From Cellulomonas sp. Leaf334 (GTDB lineage: Bacteria; Actinomycetota; Actinomycetes; Actinomycetales; Cellulomonadaceae): a stretch of DNA of 64,000 nucleotides. This document shows positions 26,227-34,075 of the stretch, in pieces (position 1 is the first letter of the stretch; each line of letters begins with the position of its first letter). The notes beneath the pieces were generated by a model. It was given only the letters and a program-made list of their open reading frames with translations, was not told the DNA's origin and ran no database searches. The stretch lies in the NCBI RefSeq assembly GCF_001424195.1, contig NZ_LMOO01000005.1, positions 758,653-822,652 of the forward strand, written 5' to 3'. Position numbers and translations under genes: made by a program.

Positions 26227-27082
26227 GGTCGCTCGTGCGGGCTCCGAAGCGGCCGGCGGGGTCGCGCGGCAGGCCGGCCAGGAACGTCAGCGTGGCCGGC
26301 ACGACGACCGCGGGGGCCTGGTGGTGGGGGTAGTGGCCCGCGTCGGGGACGACGGTGACCTCCGCGCGGAGCGCGTCGCGGATCCACTGGGCCTCCGCTG
26401 CGGGGTCGGAGTAGTCCGGGTCCACGGCTCCGACGAACGCGATTGCCGGGGCGCTGACCTCCGCAAGTCGCGCCTCGACCGGCGCGTGGGTGAGCCCGGC
26501 CGCGAGGTGACGGAAGGAGCGCAGGTGGGCGGGGTCCTTCATCGCGGCGCGCAGGTCCGCGACGTGCTCGTCGAGCCAGGGTGCCTTGTGGCCACGGTTG
26601 AGGTAGCCCTTGTAGTACGACGCCCAGACGGCACCGCCCCACGGGCGGGCGAAGAGCGCCCGCATGAGCTGGTGCATCCCGGCGGCGACGACGGCCGGCA
26701 TCGCGGGGTCGCGCAGGAACGGGCCGGTGAGGACCAGGCCGGCGACGAGGTCGGGTCGTTCGGCGGCGGCCCACGCTGCGGCGCCCGCGCCCATCGAGTT
26801 GCCGACGAGCACCGCGGGGCCGCCGAGGTGCTCGACGAGTGCGAGGGCGTCCTGGCCGGTCATGACGTCGCCGTGCGTCGCGAACGTGGTGTCGGAGTCG
26901 CCGTGGCCGCGCAGGTCCGTGACGGCGACGCGGTGGCCGGCGTCGACCAGGGGGCCGACGAGCTCACGCCACGTGCTGCGCACGTCCCCCATGCCGGGGA
27001 CCAGGACGACCAAGGGACCGTCTGCGGGTCCGTCGAGCGAGTAGGCGATGCGCCCTCCGGGGCGACTGAGGTAGGAGGTCAT
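26219..27082 (-). CDS. Alpha/beta-fold hydrolase
   Basis: A 287-residue cytoplasmic hydrolase. The classic elements are visible: LVVLVPGMGDVRSTW (oxyanion HG-type loop), DLRGHGDSD, nucleophile elbow VGNSMGAGAA (Ser about 95), Asp in FVGAVDPDYSDP and a catalytic His in DAGHYPHHQAP near the end. The closest annotated groups are esterases and haloperoxidase-like or meta-cleavage hydrolases; the substrate cannot be named. It is the first gene of a two-gene operon with a TetR regulator. The ATG at 27082 has no ribosome-binding site and lies 6 nt after a -10 box, so the mRNA is probably leaderless. Confidence 0.88.
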   Translation of the reverse strand: MTSYLSRPGGRIAYSLDGPADGPLVVLVPGMGDVRSTWRELVGPLVDAGHRVAVTDLRGHGDSDTTFATHGDVMTGQDALALVEHLGGPAVLVGNSMGAGAAAWAAAERPDLVAGLVLTGPFLRDPAMPAVVAAGMHQLMRALFARPWGGAVWASYYKGYLNRGHKAPWLDEHVADLRAAMKDPAHLRSFRHLAAGLTHAPVEARLAEVSAPAIAFVGAVDPDYSDPAAEAQWIRDALRAEVTVVPDAGHYPHHQAPAVVVPATLTFLAGLPRDPAGRFGARTSDRA

Positions 27083-27088
27083 GACACA

Positions 27089-27117
27089 AAGCTAATGCCA
27101 TTAGCCAAGCACGTCAA
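27089..27117 (-). promoter_or_regulatory. Leaderless promoter with overlapping TetR operator
   Basis: Read on the minus strand: -35 TTGACG (27112-27117), 17-nt spacer, -10 TAGCTT (27089-27094), then 6 nt to the ATG at 27082. Transcription should therefore begin at or next to the start codon. GCTAAT-GCC-ATTAGC (27091-27105), a palindrome with perfect 6-bp arms, covers the -10 and the adjacent spacer. It is well placed for repression by the TetR protein encoded by the second gene of the operon. Confidence 0.75.
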
Positions 27118-27260
27118 CGCCCAGCGCGGTGGACGCGTCCGAGCGCGCCCGCTCCAGCGGGTGCGCTCGAGCGCTTCGGGTGCGCTCGGGTCGGTTGGGC
27201 GTCTGCCGCTCGGGGTTGGCAGGATGGGTGCCGCACTGTCATCCACCGAAGGAGTACGTC

Positions 27261-27671
27261 ATGTCCGCAGCGCTGCCCGAGGTCTCGGGTTCTTTCGGCC
27301 AGAAGCCGACGCTGACCTTCCCCGACGCCAGTGCGTCCGGTGAGCTCGAGGTCCTGGTCCTGTCCCGCGGCGACGGCGCCCTCGTCGAGGCCGGTGACGA
27401 CCTCGAGGTGCACTACCTCGGCCAGGCGTGGCAGGGCGGCATCTTCGACAACTCGTACGACCGCGGGTCCTCCATCAACTTCCCGATCGGCGTCGGCGCC
27501 GTCATCGGCGGCTGGGACGAGGGCCTCGTCGGCCAGCAGGTCGGCTCGCGCGTGCTCCTGTCGATCCCGTCGCACCTCGGCTACGGCGACCGCGGCGTGC
27601 CGCAGGCAGGCATCAAGGGTGGCGCCACGCTCGTCTTCGTGGTCGACATCGTCGGCACCAGCAGCAGCTGA
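27261..27671 (+). CDS. FKBP-type peptidyl-prolyl cis-trans isomerase
   Basis: A 136-residue folding helper. ATG 27261 has a GAAGGAG site; the longer upstream frame is low-complexity Arg/Ser sequence. The whole FKBP fold is present: DDLEVHYLGQAWQGGIFDNSYDRG (here split as DDLEVHYLGQ and GIFDNSYDRG), INFPIGVGAVIGGWDEGL with the key Trp, SIPSHLGYGDRG, and GATLVFVVDIVG at the end. There is no signal peptide, so it is cytoplasmic. Isomerises Xaa-Pro bonds during protein folding. It is a single-gene unit closed by a strong hairpin. Confidence 0.95.
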   Translation: MSAALPEVSGSFGQKPTLTFPDASASGELEVLVLSRGDGALVEAGDDLEVHYLGQAWQGGIFDNSYDRGSSINFPIGVGAVIGGWDEGLVGQQVGSRVLLSIPSHLGYGDRGVPQAGIKGGATLVFVVDIVGTSSS

Positions 27672-27678
27672 CCTCTCG

Positions 27679-27714
27679 CGACGGGCCCCTCCACCTCGGT
27701 GGAGGGGCCCGTCG
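27679..27714 (+). terminator. 17-bp perfect hairpin terminator
   Basis: Arms 27679-27695 and 27698-27714 are perfectly complementary, beginning 7 nt after the FKBP gene stop. Its right arm ends just before the TATCCT (27716-27721) that appears to be the -10 of the following MerR gene, so terminator and promoter are packed together. Confidence 0.88.
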
Positions 27715-27727
27715 CTATCCTCGGCCC

Positions 27728-28576
27728 GTGGCGGGCGACGAGGTGACCATCGGGGAGTTCGCGCGCCGGTCGGGGCTCTCGCTCAAGGCGCTGCGCCTCT
27801 ACGACGCCCGCGGGCTCCTGGAGCCGGTGCGGGTCGACCCGGGCAGCGGGTACCGCTACTACGTCCCGGAGCAGCTGGGCCGGGCGCGCACCATCTCGCT
27901 GCTGCGGCGCCTGGAGATGCCGTTGGGCGCGATCGCCGACGTGCTGGCCGCACCCGGGCAGGCGGCAGCGATCCGGTCCTGGTGGGACGGGCGCCGCCGC
28001 GAGCTGGTCGACCGCGGGCCCGAGCTCGACCTCGTCGTGCAGTCCCTCGGTGAGCCCACCGGCCCCGCCCACCCCGGGCTGTTCGGGGTCGACGACGTCG
28101 TGGTCCGGCCGGTGGGGGCGCGGACGGTCGCGTCGGTCCGCCGCCACGTCGCGCAGGAGGACCTCGTCGCCGCGTTCGCGTCGGACGTGCTGGAGCTCCG
28201 GACGTTCCTCGACGCCGCCGGCGCGTCGTACGCCACCGAGTTCTGGGTCCTGTTCCACGGTGCGGTCGGGCACGACGGGGACGGCCCGATCGAGACGTGC
28301 GTGCCGTACCAGGGGGCGATCGTGCCCGTCGGCTCGATCGTGCTGCGGCAGGAGCCCGCGCAGACGATGGCGTACGTCCCCGTGACCGCAGCGGACTGCA
28401 GGTACCCCCGGATCATCGGCGCGTACGTCGCCCTGGAGACCTGGTTCGGCACCGACGGTCGTCGGGCGGCCGGCCCGTCGCGGGAGATCTACCCCGTCCC
28501 GTGGTCCGACGAGGGGGTCGTCGCCCACGTCGCGCAGCCGGTCTTGACCCTGCCCCTAGGGCAGGGGCCACGCTGA
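27728..28576 (+). CDS. MerR-family regulator with effector-binding (GyrI-like) domain
   Basis: A 282-residue regulator. GTG 27728 lies 6 nt after TATCCT with no ribosome-binding site, suggesting a leaderless mRNA; GTG 27743 is an alternative. Residues about 6-72 form the MerR winged helix (TIGEFARRSGLSLKALRLYD, then GYRYYVPEQLGRARTISLL). The dimer helix is short, and about 115-280 resembles a GyrI-like/Bacterial-transcription-activator effector domain that binds small hydrophobic drugs (VSVRR..., then CVPYQGAIVP). A MerR-type promoter at the end of the gene drives the transglutaminase-like gene, its likely target. Confidence 0.85.
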   Translation: MAGDEVTIGEFARRSGLSLKALRLYDARGLLEPVRVDPGSGYRYYVPEQLGRARTISLLRRLEMPLGAIADVLAAPGQAAAIRSWWDGRRRELVDRGPELDLVVQSLGEPTGPAHPGLFGVDDVVVRPVGARTVASVRRHVAQEDLVAAFASDVLELRTFLDAAGASYATEFWVLFHGAVGHDGDGPIETCVPYQGAIVPVGSIVLRQEPAQTMAYVPVTAADCRYPRIIGAYVALETWFGTDGRRAAGPSREIYPVPWSDEGVVAHVAQPVLTLPLGQGPR

Positions 28577-28580
28577 CGCC
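28544..28580 (+). promoter_or_regulatory. MerR-type promoter with 19-bp spacer and palindromic operator
   Basis: -35 TTGACC (28544-28549) and -10 CACGCT (28569-28574) are separated by 19 bp, the over-long spacing that MerR proteins correct by DNA distortion. The spacer carries CCCTGCCC-CTA-GGGCAGGG (28548-28566), a palindrome with 8-bp arms. The -10 ends 6 nt before the ATG at 28581, so the transcript is probably leaderless. The element lies inside the last codons of the MerR gene. Confidence 0.8.
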
Positions 28581-29495
28581 ATGCCCGATCTCGCCGCGTA
28601 CGCCGCCCACAGCCCGTTCACCGACCCCGGTGCCCACGCCGCACTGCTCGCGGCCGTCGGCACGGACCCCGCCGCGTTGCACCTCGCCGCGTGCAGCACC
28701 GTCGTGCACTACCGCGCGGGCGCGGAGCAGCTGGTGCCCGGGCAGGACGCCGACATCGACCTGCGCTGGCTGTCCGACATCCTCGGCGAGGCGCAGGAGC
28801 GCCTTGCCGGACCCCTGGACGTCACGCGCCCGACCGCCCAGCAGATCGCGGGCTGCTGCCGCGACCACACGCTGGTCGCGATCGGCGTCCTGCGCGAGCA
28901 CGGCGTCCCGGCACGCAGCCGCGTCGGGTTCGCCGGGTACTTCCGCGCCGGGTTCCACCACGACCACGTCGTCGCCGAGCGCTGGGACGGGGCCCGCTGG
29001 GTGCGGTTCGACGCCGAGCTGGACATGGCCGAGAACTGGTTCGGCTTCGACTCGCACGACATGGCCACCGGGCTCGGGGCGCCCTTCGAGACGGCCGCCG
29101 AGGTGTGGCTCGCGCACCGTCGCGACGGTCTGGACGTGTCGACCTACGGCGTCGACCCGTCGATGCCCGAGCTCTGCGGGCCGGAGTTCGTCCGCGCGTA
29201 CGTGGTCATCGAGCTCGCGCACCGGCAACGCGACGAGCTGCTCCTGTGGGACGTCTGGGGCGACACGCTGCCTGAGACGTCGACGCAGAGCGACGAGCTG
29301 GACCGGTTGGCCGACGAGGTCGCGGAGCTGCTCGTCGCCGCGGACGCCGGCTCGTCCGACGCCGAGGCGTCCTTGGAGGAGCGGTACGCGAGCGACCCGC
29401 GGCTGCACCCCGGCGGGGGAGTCGTGACGCTCTCGCCGACCGGCCGCGTCGGCGACGCGGACCTCGTCGAGAGGGTCAACCGCTGGCGTTCGTAG
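28581..29495 (+). CDS. Transglutaminase-like domain protein
   Basis: A 304-residue cytoplasmic protein. A transglutaminase/protease-like core is visible: Cys in GCCRDHTLVAIGVLREHGVP (about 92-94), then YFRAGFHHDHVVAE with the His (about 127), and the Asp in VRFDAELDMAENW (about 143). Such papain-fold proteins act as peptidases or amidases, and many remain uncharacterised. ATG 28581 immediately follows a MerR-type promoter and has no ribosome-binding site. The C-terminal half is Asp/Glu-rich and not recognised. It is probably the regulated partner of the adjacent MerR gene. Substrate unknown. Confidence 0.75.
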   Translation: MPDLAAYAAHSPFTDPGAHAALLAAVGTDPAALHLAACSTVVHYRAGAEQLVPGQDADIDLRWLSDILGEAQERLAGPLDVTRPTAQQIAGCCRDHTLVAIGVLREHGVPARSRVGFAGYFRAGFHHDHVVAERWDGARWVRFDAELDMAENWFGFDSHDMATGLGAPFETAAEVWLAHRRDGLDVSTYGVDPSMPELCGPEFVRAYVVIELAHRQRDELLLWDVWGDTLPETSTQSDELDRLADEVAELLVAADAGSSDAEASLEERYASDPRLHPGGGVVTLSPTGRVGDADLVERVNRWRS

Positions 29496-29516
29496 CGACA
29501 GCAGCGACGCGACGAG

Positions 29517-30761
29517 CTAGAGGACGTGCCGGTCCAGGAAGTCGTTGCGGAAGACGCCGTCGGGGTCGGTCCGCGCGACGAGGGCCCGGAAGTCGTCCCA
29601 GTGCGGGTAGAGGCGGCCCAGGTCGCGGTTCTCGTCGGCGAAGAGCTTGCCCCAGTGCGGGCGGGCGTCGAACGGGGCCAGCGCGGCCTCGATCGTCGGC
29701 AGCACCGCCGCCACCTCGGGCTGGCGCGGGAGCCACGTGAAGTGCAGGGCGACGCGGGGACCGCCCTGCGCGCCGGACAGCCACAGGTCGTCGCCGGCCA
29801 TGGTGCGGACCTCGGTGACCTGCAGCAGCGGTGAGACGAGGTCGCTCAGGGACCGGACCGCCTCCAGCGCGGCGACCGCGTGGGCGCGCGGCACCAGGAA
29901 CTCCGACTGGAGCTCGTCGCCGTTGCTGGGCGTGAAGTCCATCCGGAAGTGCGGGAGGCGGTCGTGCCACGGTCCGGGCTCGCCCAGCTGTGCGGTGCAG
30001 TTCACGGGGTCGATGCCGGGCAGCGGGTGGCGGGGGCCGTCGGCGGGCGTCGTGCCGAACAGGTCCGACCGCAGCGCGTAGCCGGGCGTGACGCGGGTCT
30101 TGCGCCAGACCTGCTGGATCGTCTCGCCGGTCCAGTCGGTGAAGAGACTCACGGAGTCGGCGCTGCTCGTGATCTCGTCGAGGTGCTCCAGCGCTGCCGT
30201 CCACGGCAGGTCGACGTGGACCTCCTGCGCGACGTCGTAGGTGGGCTCGATGTCCAGGGTCACGCGCGTGACCACCCCGAGCGCGCCGAGCGCGACGACG
30301 GACCCGGCGAAGTCGACGTCGCCGCGGCGGACGGTCCGGAGCGTCCCGTCGGGTCCGACGATCTCGAGAGCTGCGACCGCCGCGGAGAGGTTCTGCGACC
30401 GATCACCCGAGCCGTGCGTGGCCGTGGCGATCGCGCCCGCCACGGAGATGTGCGGCAGGGACGCCAGGTTGTGCACCGCCCAGCCGGCAGGGTGCAGGTG
30501 CTGCGCGAGCGTGCCGTAGCGGGTGCCGCCCGTGACCGTGACGGTCCGCCCCTGCTCGTCGATCTCCGGTGCCGACTCCAGGCCGTCCAGGGCGACCAGC
30601 GCCGCGGGGTCGTCGGCGAGGTCGTTGAAGCAGTGCCGGGTGCCCAGCGCGCGGATGCGGGGGGAGCCCGCGACGAGCTCCTGCAGCTCCTCGACGGAGG
30701 CCGGGTGGTGCACGACCCCCGCGCGGTAGACGTAGTTGCCGGCCCAGTTGGTCAGAGTCAC
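29517..30761 (-). CDS. Alditol (xylitol/sorbitol) oxidase, AldO-like
   Basis: A 414-residue VAO-family flavoenzyme that closely follows Streptomyces coelicolor AldO along its length. The FAD-linking His is in ALGTRHCFND (about 43); LASLPHISVAGAIATATHGSG binds FAD (described here as the segment at about 99-119), and the sugar-alcohol site RPHWGKLF lies near 372. AldO oxidises the C1 hydroxyl of xylitol or sorbitol to the aldose, giving H2O2. The start is GTG 30761; it lacks a ribosome-binding site but follows TAGGTT by 6 nt. That hexamer overlaps the stop of the upstream membrane-protein gene. Substrate given by similarity. Confidence 0.88.
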   Translation of the reverse strand: MTLTNWAGNYVYRAGVVHHPASVEELQELVAGSPRIRALGTRHCFNDLADDPAALVALDGLESAPEIDEQGRTVTVTGGTRYGTLAQHLHPAGWAVHNLASLPHISVAGAIATATHGSGDRSQNLSAAVAALEIVGPDGTLRTVRRGDVDFAGSVVALGALGVVTRVTLDIEPTYDVAQEVHVDLPWTAALEHLDEITSSADSVSLFTDWTGETIQQVWRKTRVTPGYALRSDLFGTTPADGPRHPLPGIDPVNCTAQLGEPGPWHDRLPHFRMDFTPSNGDELQSEFLVPRAHAVAALEAVRSLSDLVSPLLQVTEVRTMAGDDLWLSGAQGGPRVALHFTWLPRQPEVAAVLPTIEAALAPFDARPHWGKLFADENRDLGRLYPHWDDFRALVARTDPDGVFRNDFLDRHVL

Positions 30762-30770
30762 CGGTCCAAC

Positions 30771-31634
30771 CTACGGCTGTTCCCTGGGGCTGGGCCCCGT
30801 CACGAAGATGTCGAACATGCTCGGGTCGTGCGCGTGCACGAGCACCATGAACACGAACAGGTCGAACAGCAGGTGCACCGCCACGACGTACGTCAGCGAC
30901 GTGGTCCGACGGAAGATCCAGCCCTGGATCAGCGCGAACGGGACGGTCAGCAGCGGCCCCCACTCGCGGTAGCCCAGCTCCCACAGGAACGACACGAACA
31001 CCGTCGCCTGCAGCAGGTTGGCCAGCCAGAACGGGAAGTGCGGCCGCAGCAGCGCGAGCACCACGCAGATGAAGAACAGCTCGTCCCAGATGCCCACGGC
31101 GTTGACCCCGACGAAGAGCCTCGCCACGTCGCCCGTGCCGTCGAGGTCCGGCCAGTTCTGCCACACGCCCGACCCCAGGAAGTACGCGGGCAGGATCAGG
31201 TACGCCGCGAACGCCACCGCCACCAAGTACAACGCCTGCCAGCGGTCCCAGCGGCGCCCCGTGCGGACGGGGTAGTGGATCTTGTCGTCGTGGAACACCC
31301 GGCTCGAGATGAGCGTCGGGACGATCACGGCCAGGCCCAGCGCGAGCGTGAACTTCAGCATGCCGACGTTCGACAGGTCGGCCTTCAGGGAGATCGTGCT
31401 GATGATCACCTGGCCCAGCGCGATGAGGGCGAGGTCCCTGCCGAGGAGCCTGTCGACGACGAGGCCGAGGGCCACGCCGGCGACGAGCGGCACGTAGCCG
31501 AGCGGGCGGACGTGGACGGCGAACAGCAGGATCGCGGCGCCGCACACCAACGCGGCAGCGAGGATGCGCAAGGCATCCTGACCCCGCGTCCGATCGACGA
31601 CCTGGGTGGTGCTCGCGCTGAGCGGGTCTGTCAC
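30771..31634 (-). CDS. CPBP/Abi-like intramembrane protease family protein, degenerate motifs
   Basis: A 287-residue membrane protein with about eight helices. GTG 31634 follows a GGAGG site. The C-terminal third resembles the CPBP (Abi, type II CAAX protease-like) domain: GIWDELFFICVVLALL corresponds to motif 1 (EExxxR) but has Asp-Glu and no Arg; HLLFDLF fits motif 3. The FxxxH motif is not clear, so activity is doubtful. Possible roles for the family are prenyl-protein cleavage, bacteriocin self-immunity or none. The stop codon overlaps the -10 of the alditol oxidase gene 10 nt downstream. It diverges from the SelW-like gene. Confidence 0.6.
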   Translation of the reverse strand: MTDPLSASTTQVVDRTRGQDALRILAAALVCGAAILLFAVHVRPLGYVPLVAGVALGLVVDRLLGRDLALIALGQVIISTISLKADLSNVGMLKFTLALGLAVIVPTLISSRVFHDDKIHYPVRTGRRWDRWQALYLVAVAFAAYLILPAYFLGSGVWQNWPDLDGTGDVARLFVGVNAVGIWDELFFICVVLALLRPHFPFWLANLLQATVFVSFLWELGYREWGPLLTVPFALIQGWIFRRTTSLTYVVAVHLLFDLFVFMVLVHAHDPSMFDIFVTGPSPREQP

Positions 31635-31702
31635 GGGGGAGCCTCCGGGGGTGTCGAAGCAGCAGTCTGACTGGTCGTCGGCCGCTGGGCGACACTTGCC
31701 CC

Positions 31703-31990
31703 ATGGACCTCCCGCGCGTCGCGATCACCTACTGCACGCAGTGCCGCTGGCTCCTGCGGGCCGCGTGGTACCAGCAGGAGCTGCTGACCACCTTCCACCG
31801 CGAGCTCGGGGAGGTCGCGCTGCGGCCCGCGACCGGCGGGGTGTTCCAGGTCGAGGTCGACGGTGTCCTGGTGTGGGACAGGTCGGAGCGCGGCGGATTC
31901 CCCGATCTGCCCGAGCTCAAGCGGATCGTGCGGGACCTCGTCGCGCCGGACAAGCCACTGGGGCACACGGACCGGGTGGCGGAGGGCTGA
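31703..31990 (+). CDS. SelT/SelW/SelH (Rdx) family redox protein
   Basis: A 95-residue thioredoxin-like protein. The family motif is near the N-terminus: ITYCTQCRWLLRAAWYQQEL, with CxxC in place of the selenocysteine form; GGVFQVEVDGVLVWDR and GGFPDLPELKRIVRDLV complete the fold. Members are thought to act in thiol redox regulation, probably with glutathione-like thiols; in this mycothiol organism the partner is unknown. ATG 31703 has no ribosome-binding site; GACACT (31691-31696) lies 6 nt upstream with CTGACT (31667-31672) at -35, suggesting a leaderless promoter. Confidence 0.88.
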   Translation: MDLPRVAITYCTQCRWLLRAAWYQQELLTTFHRELGEVALRPATGGVFQVEVDGVLVWDRSERGGFPDLPELKRIVRDLVAPDKPLGHTDRVAEG

Positions 31991-32303
31991 CACGGGCGAG
32001 ATGGACGTTCGTGCAGGTGGACCGGGGTCCAGCGCCCGATGGACGACCGTGGACGAGGCCGGTCCGGCGTCGATAAGTTCGCGGCGGACCGGCAGGGAGA
32101 GCGACCCGGCCGGTCCGCCACAGACGCTCCCGAGGGCGGCTGGCCGGGAATCACGGGGGACTCCGGCCGGCCCCATGACGGGCGGGTGACCGACAGCGGG
32201 GGCTCCTCGGTCACCCGCCCGTACATCTGACGGGCAGCGACGGACGTGCGACGACGCCGGACCGCCACTGATCAGCGACGGCCCGGCGTCGGTCGGACGA
32301 GAC
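31991..32303. other. 313-bp gap with three strong inverted repeats (possible terminator/structured RNA)
   Basis: No convincing ORF lies between the SelW-like gene and msrA, which converge. An outer pair GGTCCGGCGTCG (32061-32072) and CGACGCCGGACC (32252-32263) is perfect over 12 bp. Inside it, GGCGGACCGG/CCGGTCCGCC (32083-32092, 32110-32119) is a perfect 10-bp hairpin, and a 16-bp perfect stem (32178-32193, 32207-32222) has a 13-nt loop. The last could be a bidirectional terminator. The nested arrangement would also allow a folded RNA; nothing matches a family I recognise. Confidence 0.5.
32178..32222. terminator. 16-bp perfect stem-loop between convergent genes
   Basis: Arms 32178-32193 and 32207-32222 with a 13-nt loop, 82 nt before the msrA stop as read on the plus strand. 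It is the best terminator candidate for the converging SelW-like and msrA transcripts, though unusually far from both stops. Confidence 0.6.
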
Positions 32304-32972
32304 TCAGGCGCCGGTCGGGCGCGGGCAGGACACGCCGGTTCCGCCCAGGCCGCAGTAGCCGGCGGGGTTCTTGTCGAGGTACTGCTGGTGGTAGCCCTCG
32401 GCGTAGTAGAACGTGCCCGCGTCGTCGGCGGACCGGATCTCGGTGGTGATCTCGCCGAAGCCGGACCGCGTCAGCCGCGGCTGGAACTCGTCCCGGGTGC
32501 TGCGTGCGGCGAGCTCCTGCTCGGGCGTGGTGGTGTAGATCGCCGACCGGTACGTGGTGCCGACGTCGTTGCCCTGCCGGTACCCCTGCGTCGGGTCGTG
32601 CGACTCCCAGAAGGTGCGCAGCAGGTCGCCGGCCGAGACGACGGTGGGGTCGTACGCGATCATCACGATCTCGGTGTGCCCGGTCTGCCCGGTGCACGTC
32701 TCCTCGTAGGAGGGGAAAGGCGTGAACCCACCCTGGTAGCCCACGGCGGTCGTGACGACGCCGGGGATCTTCCAGAAGGTGCGCTCGGCGCCCCAGAAAC
32801 AGCCCATCCCCACGTAGAGCACCTCGGTGCCGTCGGGCCACGGGCCCTGCAGCGGGGTACCGAGGACGGTGTGGGTCGTCGGGACGGTGTACGCGTAGCG
32901 CTCGCGTCCGGCCAGGGCCTTCTCGGGGGTCACCATCGTGGTCTTGAGGGCGGAACCGAACAGCCAGTTCAT
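32304..32972 (-). CDS. msrA: Peptide-methionine (S)-S-oxide reductase MsrA
   Basis: A 222-residue repair enzyme that reduces methionine-S-sulfoxide in proteins and free methionine. The catalytic motif [10 protein letters not shown] (Cys about residue 58) is intact; [22 protein letters not shown] and [23 protein letters not shown] are the usual core segments (given here by first residues only for location, about 78 and 120). The resolving cysteines lie in [16 protein letters not shown] at the C-terminus, the arrangement of the Escherichia coli-type enzyme. ATG 32972 has GGAGAGG upstream. Single-gene unit. Recycling is by thioredoxin. Confidence 0.97.
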   Translation of the reverse strand: MNWLFGSALKTTMVTPEKALAGRERYAYTVPTTHTVLGTPLQGPWPDGTEVLYVGMGCFWGAERTFWKIPGVVTTAVGYQGGFTPFPSYEETCTGQTGHTEIVMIAYDPTVVSAGDLLRTFWESHDPTQGYRQGNDVGTTYRSAIYTTTPEQELAARSTRDEFQPRLTRSGFGEITTEIRSADDAGTFYYAEGYHQQYLDKNPAGYCGLGGTGVSCPRPTGA

Positions 32973-33131
32973 GGTCGTGATCCTCTCCGGGAGCCCGGTT
33001 GGTCACCTGGGTCCTCCCGGGATCTGCAACGGTACGCACCCCGTCCGTGTTCCCGCGGAGATGAGGAAGTCTTGACCGAACCGATACCAGGCCAAGAGCG
33101 CACCATCACATGACCTGGAGCGCACCTGCGG

Positions 33132-34020
33132 CTAGTGCGCGCGCGCCCGGTACGCCGTCGGGGACAGGCCGTGGGTCCGCGTGAACTGCCGGGAGAAGTA
33201 CAGGGCGTCCTCGTACCCGCAGCTCTGCGCGACGGCGGCGACGGGCAGGGACGTGCTGTCGAGGAGCTCCCGGGCGCGGGCCATCCGCAGGTCGCTCTGG
33301 TAGCGCAGCGGTGCCACCCCGACCTGCCGGCGGAACAGCCAGCCGAGCTGCGAAGGACTGAGTCCGACCATCGCGGCGAGCGAGTCGACGGAGGTGCGGT
33401 GGGGTGTGGTCGCACGCAGGTGCTCGACCGCCCGCTCGACGGGACCGAGCGCCGCCGGGGGGACGTCGCCCGGTCGCGACCACCTGGGCCAGCGCGTTCC
33501 AGGCCGCGCCGGACGCGCTCACGAGCCCGCCGGCGGTCCCGGCGTCGAGGGCGTCGACGACCTGGGAGACGAGGGTTGCGATGCCGGCGGGGTCACGCAG
33601 GTGCGAGACGGGTCCGCCGGCAGCCTGCTGCGCGGCGCGGACGAGCCCGGCGGCGTCGTGCCCGACGACGTGGAACCACCAGACGGTCCAGGGGTCGTCG
33701 TCGGATGCCGCGTACTCGTGCGCGACGGACGCGGGGAGCACCACCGCGTCGCCGCGCCGGACCGCGAACCGTCCCTCGGGGGTGCGGCACCAGCCCTCCC
33801 CGTGCGTGCACACCAGGAGGACGTGCTGCCCGGCGCCACCGGGCCGCACCCTCCCGTGCCGTGACGCGTGCGGGAAGAACCCCGCGTCGGTGACGAGAAG
33901 ACGGTCCGTCACGGGGCGCGCGAGCGCGGCGCGGACGACGGGGGGTGCGAGGACGACCATGCGCTGCCCGGTGAACCCCTCGCGCAGCGCCCCGGGTCCG
34001 ACGACCGGCGTTTCGTCCAT
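33132..34020 (-). pseudogene. AraC-family regulator split by a -1/+1 frameshift
   Basis: The N-terminal cupin-like sensor (LLVTDAGFFPHASRHGR, then VLPASVAHEYAAS, WWFHVVGH) is in one frame, while the AraC HTH (AAMVGLSPSQLGWLFRRQVG, then VAQSCGYEDALYFSRQFTR, ending at 33132) is in another. The two join smoothly (about 295 residues) if one base is removed in the C6 run at 33457-33462 or the GGG at 33469-33471 (minus-strand sense). It may be a real inactivating mutation or a homopolymer sequencing error. I place the start at ATG 34020, 6-7 nt after a -10 with a perfect -35 TTGACG; ATGs at 34029 and 34041 are alternatives. It diverges from the GH35 gene, its probable target. Confidence 0.8.
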
Positions 34021-34075
34021 GTCCGGCATCGAATCCCCCATCGTCAGGAGCGTCAAGGCGCCCTACCGTCGTCCC
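34021..34075. promoter_or_regulatory. Compact divergent promoter of the AraC regulator and GH35 genes
   Basis: Only 55 bp separate the two probable start codons. Plus strand: TCGTCA (34041-34046), 17 nt, TACCGT (34064-34069), 6 nt, then ATG 34076. Minus strand: TTGACG (34051-34056), 17-18 nt, TTCGAT/TCGATG, then ATG 34020. Neither gene has a good ribosome-binding site at these starts, so both transcripts look leaderless and the promoters overlap, which would couple their control. Confidence 0.6.
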
